From positions 1 through 40,033 of the forward strand of contig NZ_BCXI01000056.1 in NCBI RefSeq assembly GCF_001895025.1: 40,033 nt of DNA, in the 5' to 3' direction. This document shows positions 1 to 7,869 of the stretch, one piece after another. The position numbers were made by a program, and so were the translations under genes. The DNA is from Rhodococcus zopfii NBRC 100606 = JCM 9919. GTDB taxonomy: Bacteria; Actinomycetota; Actinomycetes; Mycobacteriales; Mycobacteriaceae. The notes under the pieces were generated by a model. That model saw only the letters and a program-made list of their open reading frames with translations. It made no database searches and was not told the origin of the DNA. Within the stretch, counting starts at the first letter, position 1; every line of letters starts with the position of its first letter.

Positions 1-81
1 CGCACGACCGACCGAGGTACCCGCTCCACCACCGCCACCGAACCCCGCTACACCCGCAAAACCGCAGGTCAGAGCCTATAA

Positions 82-166
82 ACGTGTGACCAGCGTCACC
101 AGAAAAGCACCGAAAAAGCACCAACGAAACATCGAAAAAGCATCAAAACAGATGTAAACTTGAGTT
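82..166. repeat. A-rich iterated tract before parB
   Basis: This non-coding stretch is far more A-rich than its surroundings. Three copies of a GAAAA(A)GCA word start near 102, 112 and 134, spaced about one and two helical turns, and a GTGAC/GTCAC inverted repeat lies at 85-98. Iterated sites next to parB fit a centromere (parS-like) or an autoregulatory operator. Positions 1-81 are open in frame 1 and end in TAA, so they may be the tail of an upstream gene, too short to identify. Confidence 0.4.
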
Positions 167-1636
167 ATGAACAACGGAAGCACCGCCGAATTCGCCACCC
201 TCGACCCCGCTGACCTGCTCACCGACTCCAACATCCGCCATGACCTGCGCCTGACCGATGCCTTCCGCGAGTCGATCGCAGAGCAAGGAGTTCTGACCCC
301 CATCACTGTGTGCCGCACCGCCGCCGGACCCCTGCGCGTGCTCACCGGCCACCGCCGCACCGCCGCAGCCCTCGAGGCCGGACTGACCCAGATCCCCGCC
401 CTCATCGTCGGCGACGAAGGCGCTGGCACCGACGCCGCCGTCGAACGGCTCGTCACCCAGTGGAGCGAGAACGAACACCGCGCCGCGATCACCAACGGCG
501 AACGCCTGGCCCTGTTCGAGACCCTGGCCGACCACGGACTGACCTCCACCAAGATCGCCCGTCGCACCAAGGCGCCCCGCACCGAGATCGAGGCGGCCCT
601 GACCTTGCGCGACACCGAGCAGCGCGACGCTGTGCAACGAGGCGAGCTGACCATCGAACAAGCCGCCGCCCTCGCCGAGTTCGGCGACGATCCCGCCGCC
701 GTCCGCCGCATCGAGTGGGCCATCGCCAGCGGACGACTCGACCACGCACTCGCCGCCGAACGGTTGCGCCGCACCGAACGCAACGCCGCACTGGCCCGCA
801 CCGAGGCGTACCTCGCAGAACACTCCATCGCCGCCGTGCCGCTTGGTGCTCTTCACGAGAGAGTGGGGGAGGGGACCAGTCAGCTGGTCGAGCGCGTCAC
901 CGACGAAGAAGGCAACACGCCCGCCATCGAAGAAGTCGCCGCCCTCGGACACCTCGGGCTGTACGTCTACAGCTGCACCACCTATTTCGACCGCGAGAGC
1001 GGCGACGAGATCGACGCGGACTACATCGTGGACGAGCTACCCGACGGCGATGCCCGCGAGGAATGGATGATTCCCCGCGAGAACGTCGTCGAAAACCACG
1101 AGACCACGCTGTACTGGCACGTCGTCAATATCGAAGACACCCCTTGGCGCACCTGGTGGGGACACCCCCGCCCCGCCGAGCTCGAACAGGAACAAAGTGC
1201 CGAGGACCGCGCAGCTCAGCGGCGTGAAGTGATCGAGAACAACCGCGAATGGCGAGCCGCCACCGAGGTCCGCCGCAAGTGGATCGCCCAGCAGACCACC
1301 CGCAAGACCGCCCCCAAGGGCACCGCCTCATTCGTGGCAACAGTGCTGATGAAGTGGCCCCAGATCCCCGCCGCCTATCACGCCCGCACCCTGGCCGAAC
1401 AGATGCTCCCCACGTCCGACGCTCTCGCGAAGCTCGCCAGCGCCACCGACCCCCGCGCCCTGGTCCTGCTGCGCGCCCACATCCTCATCGCCCTCGAGTC
1501 CCAGGTCGGCGTCGAGCACTGGCGCAAGCCCACCGACCTGTCGCAGTTCTACCTGCGCGCCATCGAAGCCCAGGGCTACACCCTCGCCGACATCGAGCGC
1601 CGCGCAGCCGGACTCGACCCCCTCGACGAGCAGTAA
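167..1636 (+). CDS. parB: ParB/RepB/Spo0J-type partition protein
   Basis: DNA-binding partition protein of an actinobacterial plasmid or integrative element, 489 aa. Residues about 10-75 form the ParB N-terminal domain, with the nucleotide-binding box in the form TGHRRTAAA. A helix-turn-helix follows near 120-145 (TSTKIARRTKAPRTEIEAAL). The C-terminal 300 residues are a long plasmid-type extension with no motif I recognise. It is longer than chromosomal ParB (about 300-350 aa), which favours a mobile-element role. The ATG at 167 has only a weak ribosome binding site. No parA is visible in the window; it may lie upstream of base 1. AT-rich tracts on both sides are candidate binding sites. Confidence 0.85.
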   Translation: MNNGSTAEFATLDPADLLTDSNIRHDLRLTDAFRESIAEQGVLTPITVCRTAAGPLRVLTGHRRTAAALEAGLTQIPALIVGDEGAGTDAAVERLVTQWSENEHRAAITNGERLALFETLADHGLTSTKIARRTKAPRTEIEAALTLRDTEQRDAVQRGELTIEQAAALAEFGDDPAAVRRIEWAIASGRLDHALAAERLRRTERNAALARTEAYLAEHSIAAVPLGALHERVGEGTSQLVERVTDEEGNTPAIEEVAALGHLGLYVYSCTTYFDRESGDEIDADYIVDELPDGDAREEWMIPRENVVENHETTLYWHVVNIEDTPWRTWWGHPRPAELEQEQSAEDRAAQRREVIENNREWRAATEVRRKWIAQQTTRKTAPKGTASFVATVLMKWPQIPAAYHARTLAEQMLPTSDALAKLASATDPRALVLLRAHILIALESQVGVEHWRKPTDLSQFYLRAIEAQGYTLADIERRAAGLDPLDEQ

Positions 1637-1651
1637 CGCCCCTTCCGGTGG

Positions 1652-1749
1652 GCGGTCGTATCGGCCGCCCACCGGGCCAGACCACTCACTGGGTGCCGGC
1701 CCCCGGCACGCATGGCCGTCGACCGGGGCATCGAACCCCGGTCGACGGC
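1652..1749 (+). terminator. Tandem hairpins after parB
   Basis: Three stem-loops follow the parB stop: GGGCGG/CCGCCC at 1652-1672, GTGCCGG/CCGGCAC at about 1693-1709, and a perfect 14-bp stem GCCGTCGACCGGGG/CCCCGGTCGACGGC at 1715-1728 and 1736-1749. There is no T-run, so this is a stem-only terminator candidate. Confidence 0.5.
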
Positions 1750-1779
1750 TCCGGCACGGCCCTCGCCAACGCATCACAA

Positions 1780-1860
1780 AATAATCAAAAAACAACCACA
1801 TAATCATGTAAAACTCATCGAAAAGTCTTCACAAAACATGATAATTAAGCGACAATGGAC
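1780..1860. other. AT-rich intergenic tract, centromere or origin candidate
   Basis: A sharply AT-rich segment between parB and the next small gene. It holds runs of A and an inverted repeat ATCATGT (1803-1809) / ACATGAT (1836-1842). Such an island in a GC-rich backbone next to parB suggests a partition site, a replication origin or a promoter region. It also immediately precedes the 1902-2728 gene pair, so a promoter there is likely. Confidence 0.35.
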
Positions 1861-1901
1861 GAGTACCTGGGGAAACCCCGTCAAGCCGAAGGAGCGCCGC
1901 A

Positions 1902-2174
1902 ATGATCGTCTGGACCGTCACGCTGACCGCGCCCACCGTTGCGCGCTCCGATTCTGGCTGCACCTTCACCCACGCGGCCGCCGCCTCCGACGCCGCCGAA
2001 GCAGCGCGCACGCTCGCGCTCGCCTACGGTGCGCCCGCCGGTAGCGCAGTCACCATCACCATCGACGGAAGCGTCATCGCTCGCGCCACCATCGGCCACT
2101 CGGCCATCGGCCACCCCGACCCGACTCCCGTGCTCGACATCGCCGACGCCCTCGACGAACGGATCAGCGCATGA
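1902..2174 (+). CDS. Small plasmid-type hypothetical protein
   Basis: A 90-aa protein of unknown function. The ATG at 1902 is preceded by a good AAGGAG ribosome binding site. The sequence is Ala/Thr rich with alternating hydrophobic residues and no cysteine pair or membrane segment. Its stop overlaps the start of the next gene by 4 bases (ATGA), so the two are translationally coupled. The setting beside parB and a DnaB-domain protein suggests a maintenance role, but nothing in the sequence proves this. Confidence 0.6.
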   Translation: MIVWTVTLTAPTVARSDSGCTFTHAAAASDAAEAARTLALAYGAPAGSAVTITIDGSVIARATIGHSAIGHPDPTPVLDIADALDERISA

Positions 2175-2728
2175 CCGTCACCGACCAGACCGATCTCGAC
2201 CGCTACCTCAGCGCCGACGAGTTCGCGCCCCCAGACGCCGACACCGAAACCCTGCTGCTGTGCGCGCTGCTGTTCGCCACCCGCGCCGCAGCCGCCGACA
2301 TCGTGGACCTGCTCACCACCGACGACTTCCACCAGCCACTCCACGCCGAATTGTTCGACGCCATCGCCGCACTGATGAACACCGGCCACCCCCACGACCC
2401 CGCAATGGTCCTGGCCCACCTCGGGCGCCACGGTCGGCTCGCCGGTCACCACGGTCGCCGACTCGCCTACGCCCTGACCACCGCCACCACCGCCGGCGCC
2501 GATCCCACCGCCGCGCCCTACTACGCCCATGCCGTCATCAGCGCCGCCTACCGCCGCAGCTTTCGCACCGCCGGAGCCGCCATCACCGAAGCCGCCGAAA
2601 CCCTGCCCGAAGCCGACCTGTTCGACCACATGGTCGCCATCGGCCGTGTCCAGCGCGCCGCCGCCCGACGCCTCGAGCGTGTACGTGCCCGACTCGGGGG
2701 TGCGCCTACTGTCGGAGCCACAACGTGA
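2171..2728 (+). CDS. Stand-alone DnaB N-terminal-domain protein
   Basis: A 185-aa protein resembling only the N-terminal helical domain of replicative helicase DnaB: residues about 22-125 carry the pattern TETLLLCALLF, then DDFHQPLHAELFDAI and a basic helix with YAHAVISAAYRR. The RecA-like motor domain is absent, so it cannot be a helicase by itself. In DnaB this domain contacts primase and neighbouring subunits, so a loader, adaptor or inhibitor role is a reasonable guess. It overlaps the upstream gene by 4 bases. The stop at 2728 is followed by 70 non-coding bases before the antitoxin gene. Confidence 0.7.
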   Translation: MTVTDQTDLDRYLSADEFAPPDADTETLLLCALLFATRAAAADIVDLLTTDDFHQPLHAELFDAIAALMNTGHPHDPAMVLAHLGRHGRLAGHHGRRLAYALTTATTAGADPTAAPYYAHAVISAAYRRSFRTAGAAITEAAETLPEADLFDHMVAIGRVQRAAARRLERVRARLGGAPTVGATT

Positions 2729-2798
2729 ACACACCAGTGGGGGAGGGGATCCGCGGCCGATCCCGCCCCACGTCCGAACCACACCAACAGGGGAGACC

Positions 2799-3032
2799 AT
2801 GACCGACATGGACGACGACACGACCGAAAACCCGTCCCTACGTGAACGACTCGCCCCCTTCGGCGAGGAGGTGACACGCGAGACCATCGCACAGCACATC
2901 CGCGCCGCTTGCGCGATGGCGGGCGACCTCGGCGGCGAAGATCCCCGAGACATCATCGAGCAGATCGAGGCCGGACTCACCCGCGAGGACATCCTCAATG
3001 AGTTCCGACGCGGGGAGCGCCCCGAGAAATGA
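2799..3032 (+). CDS. VbhA-like antitoxin for the Fic protein
   Basis: A 77-aa protein that overlaps the following fic gene by 4 bases (ATGA), as in class I Fic antitoxin pairs. The ATG at 2799 follows a GGGAG ribosome binding site. Residues about 35-70 align by eye with VbhA: a helix, then AGDLGGEDP, then IIEQIEAGLTREDILNEF. In the family the inhibitory helix carries (S/T)xxxE(G/N). Here the matching stretch reads AGDLGG, so both the Ser/Thr and the inhibitory Glu appear to be missing, unless the register slips so that the Glu of GGED serves. Confidence 0.7.
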   Translation: MTDMDDDTTENPSLRERLAPFGEEVTRETIAQHIRAACAMAGDLGGEDPRDIIEQIEAGLTREDILNEFRRGERPEK

Positions 3033-4945
3033 CCGCCTCGTCGCTCCCGATCGAGGGCTACATCCCCGGAACCGACACGCGAGTGAACCTTCTCGACATC
3101 ACCGACACCCCAACACTCGACAGAATCGAAAAACGCCTGTTCACGCAGGCGATGTACGAATTCGCGGACGTTTCCTCGCCGAGCACCTTCACCGGAGAGT
3201 TCCTACGCGAGATACACCGGCGAGCCTTCGACGGCCTGTACGCCTGGGCCGGCCAGTACAAAACGGTGCCCACCACCCAGGGCAATCTGCCGATCGCCCA
3301 CTCGAGCCCCGAGGACACCACCGCCGACGTCGACGAACTGTTCGCCGATCTCGCCGCCGAGAACAACCTGACCGGACTCGACCACCACACCTTCGTCACC
3401 CGTCTGGCCGATTACTGGTCACGCTTGACGGAGATTCATCCCTTCCCGGACGGGAACTCTCGGACGCAGTACGAGCTGTTCCGCCGCATCGCAGACCGGG
3501 CCGGATGGCAGATCGACACCGCACGTGTCGACCTCGCTGCCCTATCGGCGGCCCGCTACATCACCGCCGAGACCGGAGATCCCAGACTGCTCGCCGACGT
3601 TCTCGCCCCGGCGGTCGTACCGAACACCGGATACGTCCCTGCCCAGCCCGCCCCAGGTCGACCAGTGCTGTCTTTGACCACCCATATGACGATGCTGCGC
3701 GACTACGACCGTGATCGCAGCGGCCCCTACATAGCCTTCCAGACCTTCCGGGAGATCCCCCGCGAGCGATCCTTGAGCGGAGCCGAACTCGACAACGCTC
3801 ACGCCCTGGTTCGCATCGGCCTTAACCTGGCCGAACGCACCGACTACGGTCCCGAACACGATGCCGCCGTACGCCGGATCCTCGAGGGCACCTCCACCCT
3901 CGCTGCCGAGCGCGCCGCTGCAGTACTACCCGAGCCGAACCACCGCTACAAGGACCTGTTCGACCCGGCAGCAGGCAAGAACACCATGCGCTACGACACC
4001 GGAACCCCGGTCAACGCCTTCGACGAGCGCGACCCCGCCCGGCTGCGCCGCCTCATCACCTGGGAGTTGGCGCTACGAACCGCCGACTACCTCGCCCACC
4101 GCGAAATCACCGGTGACGGCAGCGAACTACACGCAAGTGTCATCCACCGTGAGCTGCACACCGACTTCATGCCGATCATCAGTGACACTCCCGCCTACAC
4201 CAGCCCGGTGATCGCCGCCCCGGACGACGATACCCTCACCGACCCCCACCGGCTCGGACGCCACATTGCCGCCATCCAGGAGGAAACCGAAGGCGTCCAG
4301 TCAGTCGCCGTCGTACTCATGACCGACCAGCTCGTCCACGACCGCCCCGACCGCACGATCGACTGGCGCACCATCGACCCCGAAGCGCTCCGTGCCGCCT
4401 CCCACGCAGCGAACTACCACGACGATCCCCCCGAAGGCATCGAACCGGACCCTGCCCTCGAGGACGCCATGCGAGTTGCCGGCAGGGAAGCCTTCGCCGC
4501 CGAACTCGCCCGCGCCACTATCACTGAGCTCCCCGCCGCCGCCCCGGACCTCGGCACCGTCGACGCCGCGCAACGGTACGAGAGGCACTGGGATGTGCTG
4601 GCCCACCGCAGCTACGCCCTGCTGGAGAATTCCCCGGAACGCAACGAGACCTACGAGCCGCTGACCACCGCAATCCAGGCGGACGAGGAACCCCGTCACG
4701 CCACGTCGACCAGGACCGACGATGCCCCAGAGGAAGCGAAACCGAATCCCGCCGAGGGCGAGCCGCACCGGAATCTCACGCATGCCGACGAGGTAGGGGA
4801 GGAGCAGGGCCCGCTTTCGACAGCGAAGGCCCTCCACGGACCACCGCAGATCCACCACACACCACCACAACCGAACAGCCGACCTCCGGCCATACATGAA
4901 CACCAACCACCCACACCCGATCTGCACCTCGGGCCGCAGCTATAA
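3029..4945 (+). CDS. Fic-domain protein with long C-terminal extension
   Basis: A 638-aa protein. Fic enzymes normally transfer AMP or another nucleotide group to target proteins. Residues about 15-190 form the Fic fold, with an upstream FAGLYAWAGQ-like segment and the active-site loop HPFPDGNSRTQY near residue 135. The family motif is HxFx(D/E)GNGRxxR. The catalytic His, the acidic residue and the first Arg are present, but GNGR is GNSR and the second Arg is Tyr. Residues 220-640 are an extension without a recognisable domain, ending in a Pro/His-rich tail; I see no BID-type or relaxase motif. It is coupled to the antitoxin gene. It could be an effector moved with the element, or a toxin with altered chemistry. 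Confidence 0.8.
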   Translation: MTASSLPIEGYIPGTDTRVNLLDITDTPTLDRIEKRLFTQAMYEFADVSSPSTFTGEFLREIHRRAFDGLYAWAGQYKTVPTTQGNLPIAHSSPEDTTADVDELFADLAAENNLTGLDHHTFVTRLADYWSRLTEIHPFPDGNSRTQYELFRRIADRAGWQIDTARVDLAALSAARYITAETGDPRLLADVLAPAVVPNTGYVPAQPAPGRPVLSLTTHMTMLRDYDRDRSGPYIAFQTFREIPRERSLSGAELDNAHALVRIGLNLAERTDYGPEHDAAVRRILEGTSTLAAERAAAVLPEPNHRYKDLFDPAAGKNTMRYDTGTPVNAFDERDPARLRRLITWELALRTADYLAHREITGDGSELHASVIHRELHTDFMPIISDTPAYTSPVIAAPDDDTLTDPHRLGRHIAAIQEETEGVQSVAVVLMTDQLVHDRPDRTIDWRTIDPEALRAASHAANYHDDPPEGIEPDPALEDAMRVAGREAFAAELARATITELPAAAPDLGTVDAAQRYERHWDVLAHRSYALLENSPERNETYEPLTTAIQADEEPRHATSTRTDDAPEEAKPNPAEGEPHRNLTHADEVGEEQGPLSTAKALHGPPQIHHTPPQPNSRPPAIHEHQPPTPDLHLGPQL

Positions 4946-5158
4946 GACCGACGAGGCGTGAAGGTGTCGGGCAGCCGTGTTATTACTGGCGTAGAGCCGC
5001 GTTGCACGGCTGACCCCGACGCTGCCATTGGTGCCCGCATCACCACGGCCAGCACTCGAGGGCAAGGTCCCCCGGATCTGCAACCACTTGCGCCTACCGT
5101 CGTCCACCAGTGATGACCAATGCGGGCGGCATCACGAGTGCTGTGAACGGAAGACGCC
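4946..5158. other. Intergenic region with nested inverted repeats
   Basis: No gene seen. Three inverted repeats are nested: CATTGG (5026-5031) / CCAATG (5117-5122), GCCCGCAT (5033-5040) / ATGCGGGC (5120-5127) and CAGCACTCG (5050-5058) / CGAGTGCTG (5135-5143). This could be a transfer origin, a replication site or an RNA leader for the next gene. Confidence 0.35.
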
Positions 5159-6040
5159 ATGACGAAAAACTCTGCCCGTAAGAAGGCCGCCCGCGCATAC
5201 CAAGCCGCGCACCCCGGCACCACCTTTCCCGACGCACTTCGGGCCGTCACCGAAGGCGCCACCAGCACCCCCACCGCACCGCCGGCCCGTGCCGGGAAGC
5301 GGCAGCCCTCGACCACCGGAATCGACCCGCAGACCAAAGCCGCCGCCATCGACGCTCTGACCGTCCTCGCCCGAAGCACCCGCAGCGACGGCTCACAGGT
5401 CGACTTCGCCGATACCCTCGCCGACATTCTGGTCGTTGTCGCTGCCAACATGGGCTCGGTCGACGGATTGCTCCGCGGCAGGCCGACCTCGTGGGAGGCC
5501 GACCTGATCCACCAGCTCATCACCGGTGCCGCAGCGGAAGAGGACCTCCCTGCGCGACGTACCGAGCCGGTACGCGTCCCGCTCGACATCGACGAACAAT
5601 GGGACCGCTTCGGGTTGGCCGATCTTGCACAAGAGGCATTCGACGAGATCAACGGGCGCATGCTCGAGGTGGATGACGAGAGCCCCGAATCCGATGCCCT
5701 GGCCGACGAACAGCTCGCCGTCGACGAACTCGAAGACAGCGACCGCGCCGCCTACATCTCCGCATTCACCGTCACCGCCCGCCAGATCGCCCAGGAACAC
5801 GGCATCACAGCCCCCATCGAGGTCATCACCAGCTCATACCTCAATGACCAGCCGGCCCACGAGCCGGATGATCTCGAAGAGCGCATCCGCTACGCCGCTG
5901 TCGTCCGCACTCTGCACCCGATCACCGACAGCAACGCCACAGCGCTGATGGAACAGGGAGTCACGGGAACGGAACTCGCCGCTGCACTGCGCGCTGCCAG
6001 TCACGACTACCGCGCCCGGGTGCCCCGCGCGAGCTCATGA
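5159..6040 (+). CDS. Mobile-element hypothetical protein
   Basis: A 293-aa soluble protein of unknown function. The N-terminus is basic and reads ARKKAARAYQAAHPGTTF followed by DALRAV. I associate this short helical pattern with proteins of actinobacterial plasmids and integrative elements; it may be a DNA- or partner-binding helix. Residues 115-200 are strongly acidic. No enzyme motif is visible. It stands alone, downstream of the structured region at 4946-5158, which may carry its promoter. Confidence 0.6.
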   Translation: MTKNSARKKAARAYQAAHPGTTFPDALRAVTEGATSTPTAPPARAGKRQPSTTGIDPQTKAAAIDALTVLARSTRSDGSQVDFADTLADILVVVAANMGSVDGLLRGRPTSWEADLIHQLITGAAAEEDLPARRTEPVRVPLDIDEQWDRFGLADLAQEAFDEINGRMLEVDDESPESDALADEQLAVDELEDSDRAAYISAFTVTARQIAQEHGITAPIEVITSSYLNDQPAHEPDDLEERIRYAAVVRTLHPITDSNATALMEQGVTGTELAAALRAASHDYRARVPRASS

Positions 6041-6192
6041 TTCGGAGCGACTGCGCCGCGCTGAACCCTGAACGGCCACCGAGAGGGATGCGTCAGCCGC
6101 GCAGTGGCCCTGTACGAGTCTGCCTCAGACCGCTATGCGAATACCGCAGTAGACAGAAATGAGGAAAAAACCGAATTCGTACACCAGTTGTG

Positions 6193-6381
6193 TTACCGCC
6201 GCCGACCTTCCAGTGGGGACAGCAACACGAACTTCGTGCCCATCAGATCGAACGCCGCCTCGCTGTCCCCGGCGACGAGAAGTTCCCGCTCACGGGCGTG
6301 TAGCGACGCAATCGCGGTCTCGAGCTCATCGTCGGTCATCGCATCGGCGGCATCGCCGATGGCTCGCGTCCTGTCCTCCAC
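6193..6381 (-). CDS. Possible small acidic protein
   Basis: A 62-aa reading frame with a GTG start at 6381 and no clear ribosome binding site. The product is helical and acidic (DDELETAIASLHARERELLVAG), a composition more like a real protein than a shadow frame, and nothing better lies on the other strand. Function unknown; it could be an antitoxin-like or regulatory peptide. Downstream, 6041-6192 holds nothing recognisable. Confidence 0.35.
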   Translation of the reverse strand: MEDRTRAIGDAADAMTDDELETAIASLHARERELLVAGDSEAAFDLMGTKFVLLSPLEGRRR

Positions 6382-6439
6382 GTGCCGAGAGTAGCCAGTG
6401 TGCCGGCTGCTGCACGCGCAACCCGGCAGCAGAAAGGCG

Positions 6440-6469
6440 ATGGTCCCCGGCAGGGGCGCCGGGGACCAT
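6440..6469. terminator. Perfect 12-bp stem-loop
   Basis: ATGGTCCCCGGC (6440-6451), a 6-base loop and GCCGGGGACCAT (6458-6469). It lies downstream of the minus-strand gene at 6601-6768 and is a likely terminator for it. The rest of 6382-6600 holds no gene I can support. Confidence 0.6.
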
Positions 6470-6600
6470 GCTTCGACCCGTCAGGGAATCACTCACCTGT
6501 CGGGGAACTCGGGTGATTGCAGCGGTCACCGTAGCGGAAGCACGTACCGGCACCAAACAGGTGAAACGAGAGCGACCGGCAGGAGGAAGAGCTCTCGCAG

Positions 6601-6768
6601 TCAGTCCTCGACGGGCGCGAGATCGGTGATGCGCGCCGGCCACGGATACGTGAGCGGGCTGTCGGCGTTGACCTCGATCATCGCCATGCCGGTGTCCTCA
6701 TCGACGTCCTTGACGGTGAACACGAACCTGCCGCGTGCGCTGACCTTCACCTGGTCGCCGGGCTTCAT
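6601..6768 (-). CDS. Small SH3-like protein, paralogue of 7374-7532
   Basis: A 55-aa protein starting at ATG 6768 after GGAGAAAG. It reads MKPGDQVKVSARGRF, then TVKDVDEDTGMAMIEV and PWPARITDLAPVED, the compact all-beta pattern of a KOW/SH3-like barrel. The 52-aa product of 7374-7532 has the same architecture (VKLGDRVRIRPAG, then IVDVDDEGRFVLESV, then FPMREEDLLPE), so the two are diverged paralogues. Function unknown; such small domains can bind nucleic acid or protein. Confidence 0.6.
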   Translation of the reverse strand: MKPGDQVKVSARGRFVFTVKDVDEDTGMAMIEVNADSPLTYPWPARITDLAPVED

Positions 6769-6843
6769 GGTGGTGCTTTCTCCGATCGACACGACAGAAC
6801 GGGACGTGTCGTTTTCCCAGTTCAAACCATAATTTTAGCGAAG

Positions 6844-7155
6844 CTAATTTTCTGGCTCCCGGCGGGTCGCCTCGTCTGTGATCCCGCTGGCTCGCTCACC
6901 TGCCGAGTCGGGCCGCGGTTGCTCCTGCGTCGGTCTCGGCGGCCACTGCACCCCGGAGAACCGTGGTCCCGTATGGGGCGGAATGGCGATCTCCGCCTCG
7001 CAGACTCTGCACTGATATGTCCGGTGTCCGTGACTTCCCGCCGAGGTCGTCGATGTCGCGCACGTACAGGGGGCCCATCCGACCAAGATCAAGTTCGGTC
7101 CGAGTCTGTGGCCGTTCGGGCAGGCCGCAGGAGCCGGTTCTCGGTGGAGCGCCAT
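6844..7155 (-). CDS. Small zinc-ribbon-like protein
   Basis: A 103-aa protein from ATG 7155; a GTG at 7173 would add six residues. It carries CPNGHRLGPNLILVGWAPC, then CAT and GHRTYQCRVCEAEI: a CxxxH and CxxC arrangement that looks like a zinc-binding fold. The C-terminal 40 residues are a disordered, charged Pro/Arg tail. The upstream sequence is AT-rich (7155-7185), fitting a promoter shared divergently with the gene at 7374. Function unknown. Confidence 0.6.
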   Translation of the reverse strand: MALHREPAPAACPNGHRLGPNLILVGWAPCTCATSTTSAGSHGHRTYQCRVCEAEIAIPPHTGPRFSGVQWPPRPTQEQPRPDSAGERASGITDEATRREPEN

Positions 7156-7373
7156 TATTTTATTTTCGCACACACTTTCGATACGCTGGACCTGTGGTAG
7201 CTGCGGCGGAGCCCCGGAAACGGGTGCTCGGGAAGCGTCGCGGCTACCGCGATTCCGGGTGGGTGGGCCGCCGAAACGGGGGAGAAGCCGCTCATGTGCA
7301 GGATGTCGACTTCGGTCGACTTATCCGCCTCCACGTGGGGGAAACGTCCTCTTCGAGAGCTTGCGAGGTTGCG

Positions 7374-7532
7374 GTGAAGCTGGGTGATCGCGTTCGGATC
7401 CGTCCGGCCGGTGCGTCGATGTTCGCGATTGTCGACGTAGATGACGAGGGCCGGTTCGTCCTCGAGTCGGTCGACGGAATCCCCGAGGGCTACCGGTTCC
7501 CGATGCGGGAAGAAGACCTGCTTCCGGAGTAG
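7374..7532 (+). CDS. Small SH3-like protein, paralogue of 6601-6768
   Basis: A 52-aa protein from GTG 7374 with a weak GCGAGG ribosome binding site. It begins VKLGDRVRIRPAG and ends REEDLLPE, matching the fold pattern of the product of 6601-6768. Longer upstream starts exist in the same frame, but the preceding residues are low-complexity and basic, and the paralogue starts at the equivalent place. Function unknown. Confidence 0.5.
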   Translation: MKLGDRVRIRPAGASMFAIVDVDDEGRFVLESVDGIPEGYRFPMREEDLLPE

Positions 7533-7684
7533 TACGCCGAGGAACGCACTCCTTCGCGGGTGTTCAGAGCGCGCTGGCCCCGATGAGTAACGATCGGACA
7601 CTGCCAGGCCGATAACCGGTTGAGGGCGTGGTTCTTGCCGCAGTATTCTCGCTGTGGTGGGAGCCCGAATTCCCCCAGTCGAGA

Positions 7685-7713
7685 TGCCCTGCCGAACCCC
7701 CCGCGGCAGGGCA
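7685..7713 (+). terminator. 10-bp stem-loop
   Basis: TGCCCTGCCG (7685-7694) pairs perfectly with CGGCAGGGCA (7704-7713). It may terminate the transcript of the small gene ending at 7532. A second GCCGCC/GGCGGC hairpin lies at about 7728-7747. The 7533-7869 stretch has no gene I can support. Confidence 0.5.
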
Positions 7714-7754
7714 CTTCGTACTTTCCCGCCGCCAGTCAAGGGGCGGCGTTTGAT

Positions 7755-7784
7755 CTATCTACTATCTCAGTGGATAGTAGATAG
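7755..7784. promoter_or_regulatory. Perfect 12-bp inverted repeat, operator-like
   Basis: CTATCTACTATC, a 6-base centre TCAGTG, then GATAGTAGATAG, with no mismatch. The AT-rich arms stand out in this GC-rich region. The geometry suits a dimeric repressor (TetR or GntR type) or a recombination core. No regulator gene is adjacent, and a terminator follows only 30 bases later. Confidence 0.6.
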
Positions 7785-7814
7785 TGCCCACGGCACAGCG
7801 TTCGTGGGAAGTGG

Positions 7815-7852
7815 ACCCGGGAGCTCACTGGACGGTGAGTCGCCCGGGTTTT
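7815..7852 (+). terminator. Rho-independent terminator
   Basis: ACCCGGG (7815-7821) pairs with CCCGGGT (7843-7849), with an inner CTCAC/GTGAG stem, followed by TTTT. The T-run shows it works on plus-strand transcripts. No plus-strand gene lies between the operator-like palindrome and this terminator, so it may end a short RNA. Confidence 0.65.
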
Positions 7853-7869
7853 GCGCATTCAGAACAAGA

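Noticed and set aside
1715..1749. tRNA T-arm-like sequence on the minus strand (CGGGGTTCGATGCCCCG followed by GCCA nearby)
   Set aside because: The surrounding bases extend the same hairpin to 14 bp and no D-arm, anticodon arm or matching 5' acceptor strand can be drawn, so it is better read as a terminator hairpin.
6369..6390. CACGTG and GAGAGTAG close together, resembling the regulon motif
   Set aside because: The two parts are not at the palindrome's spacing.
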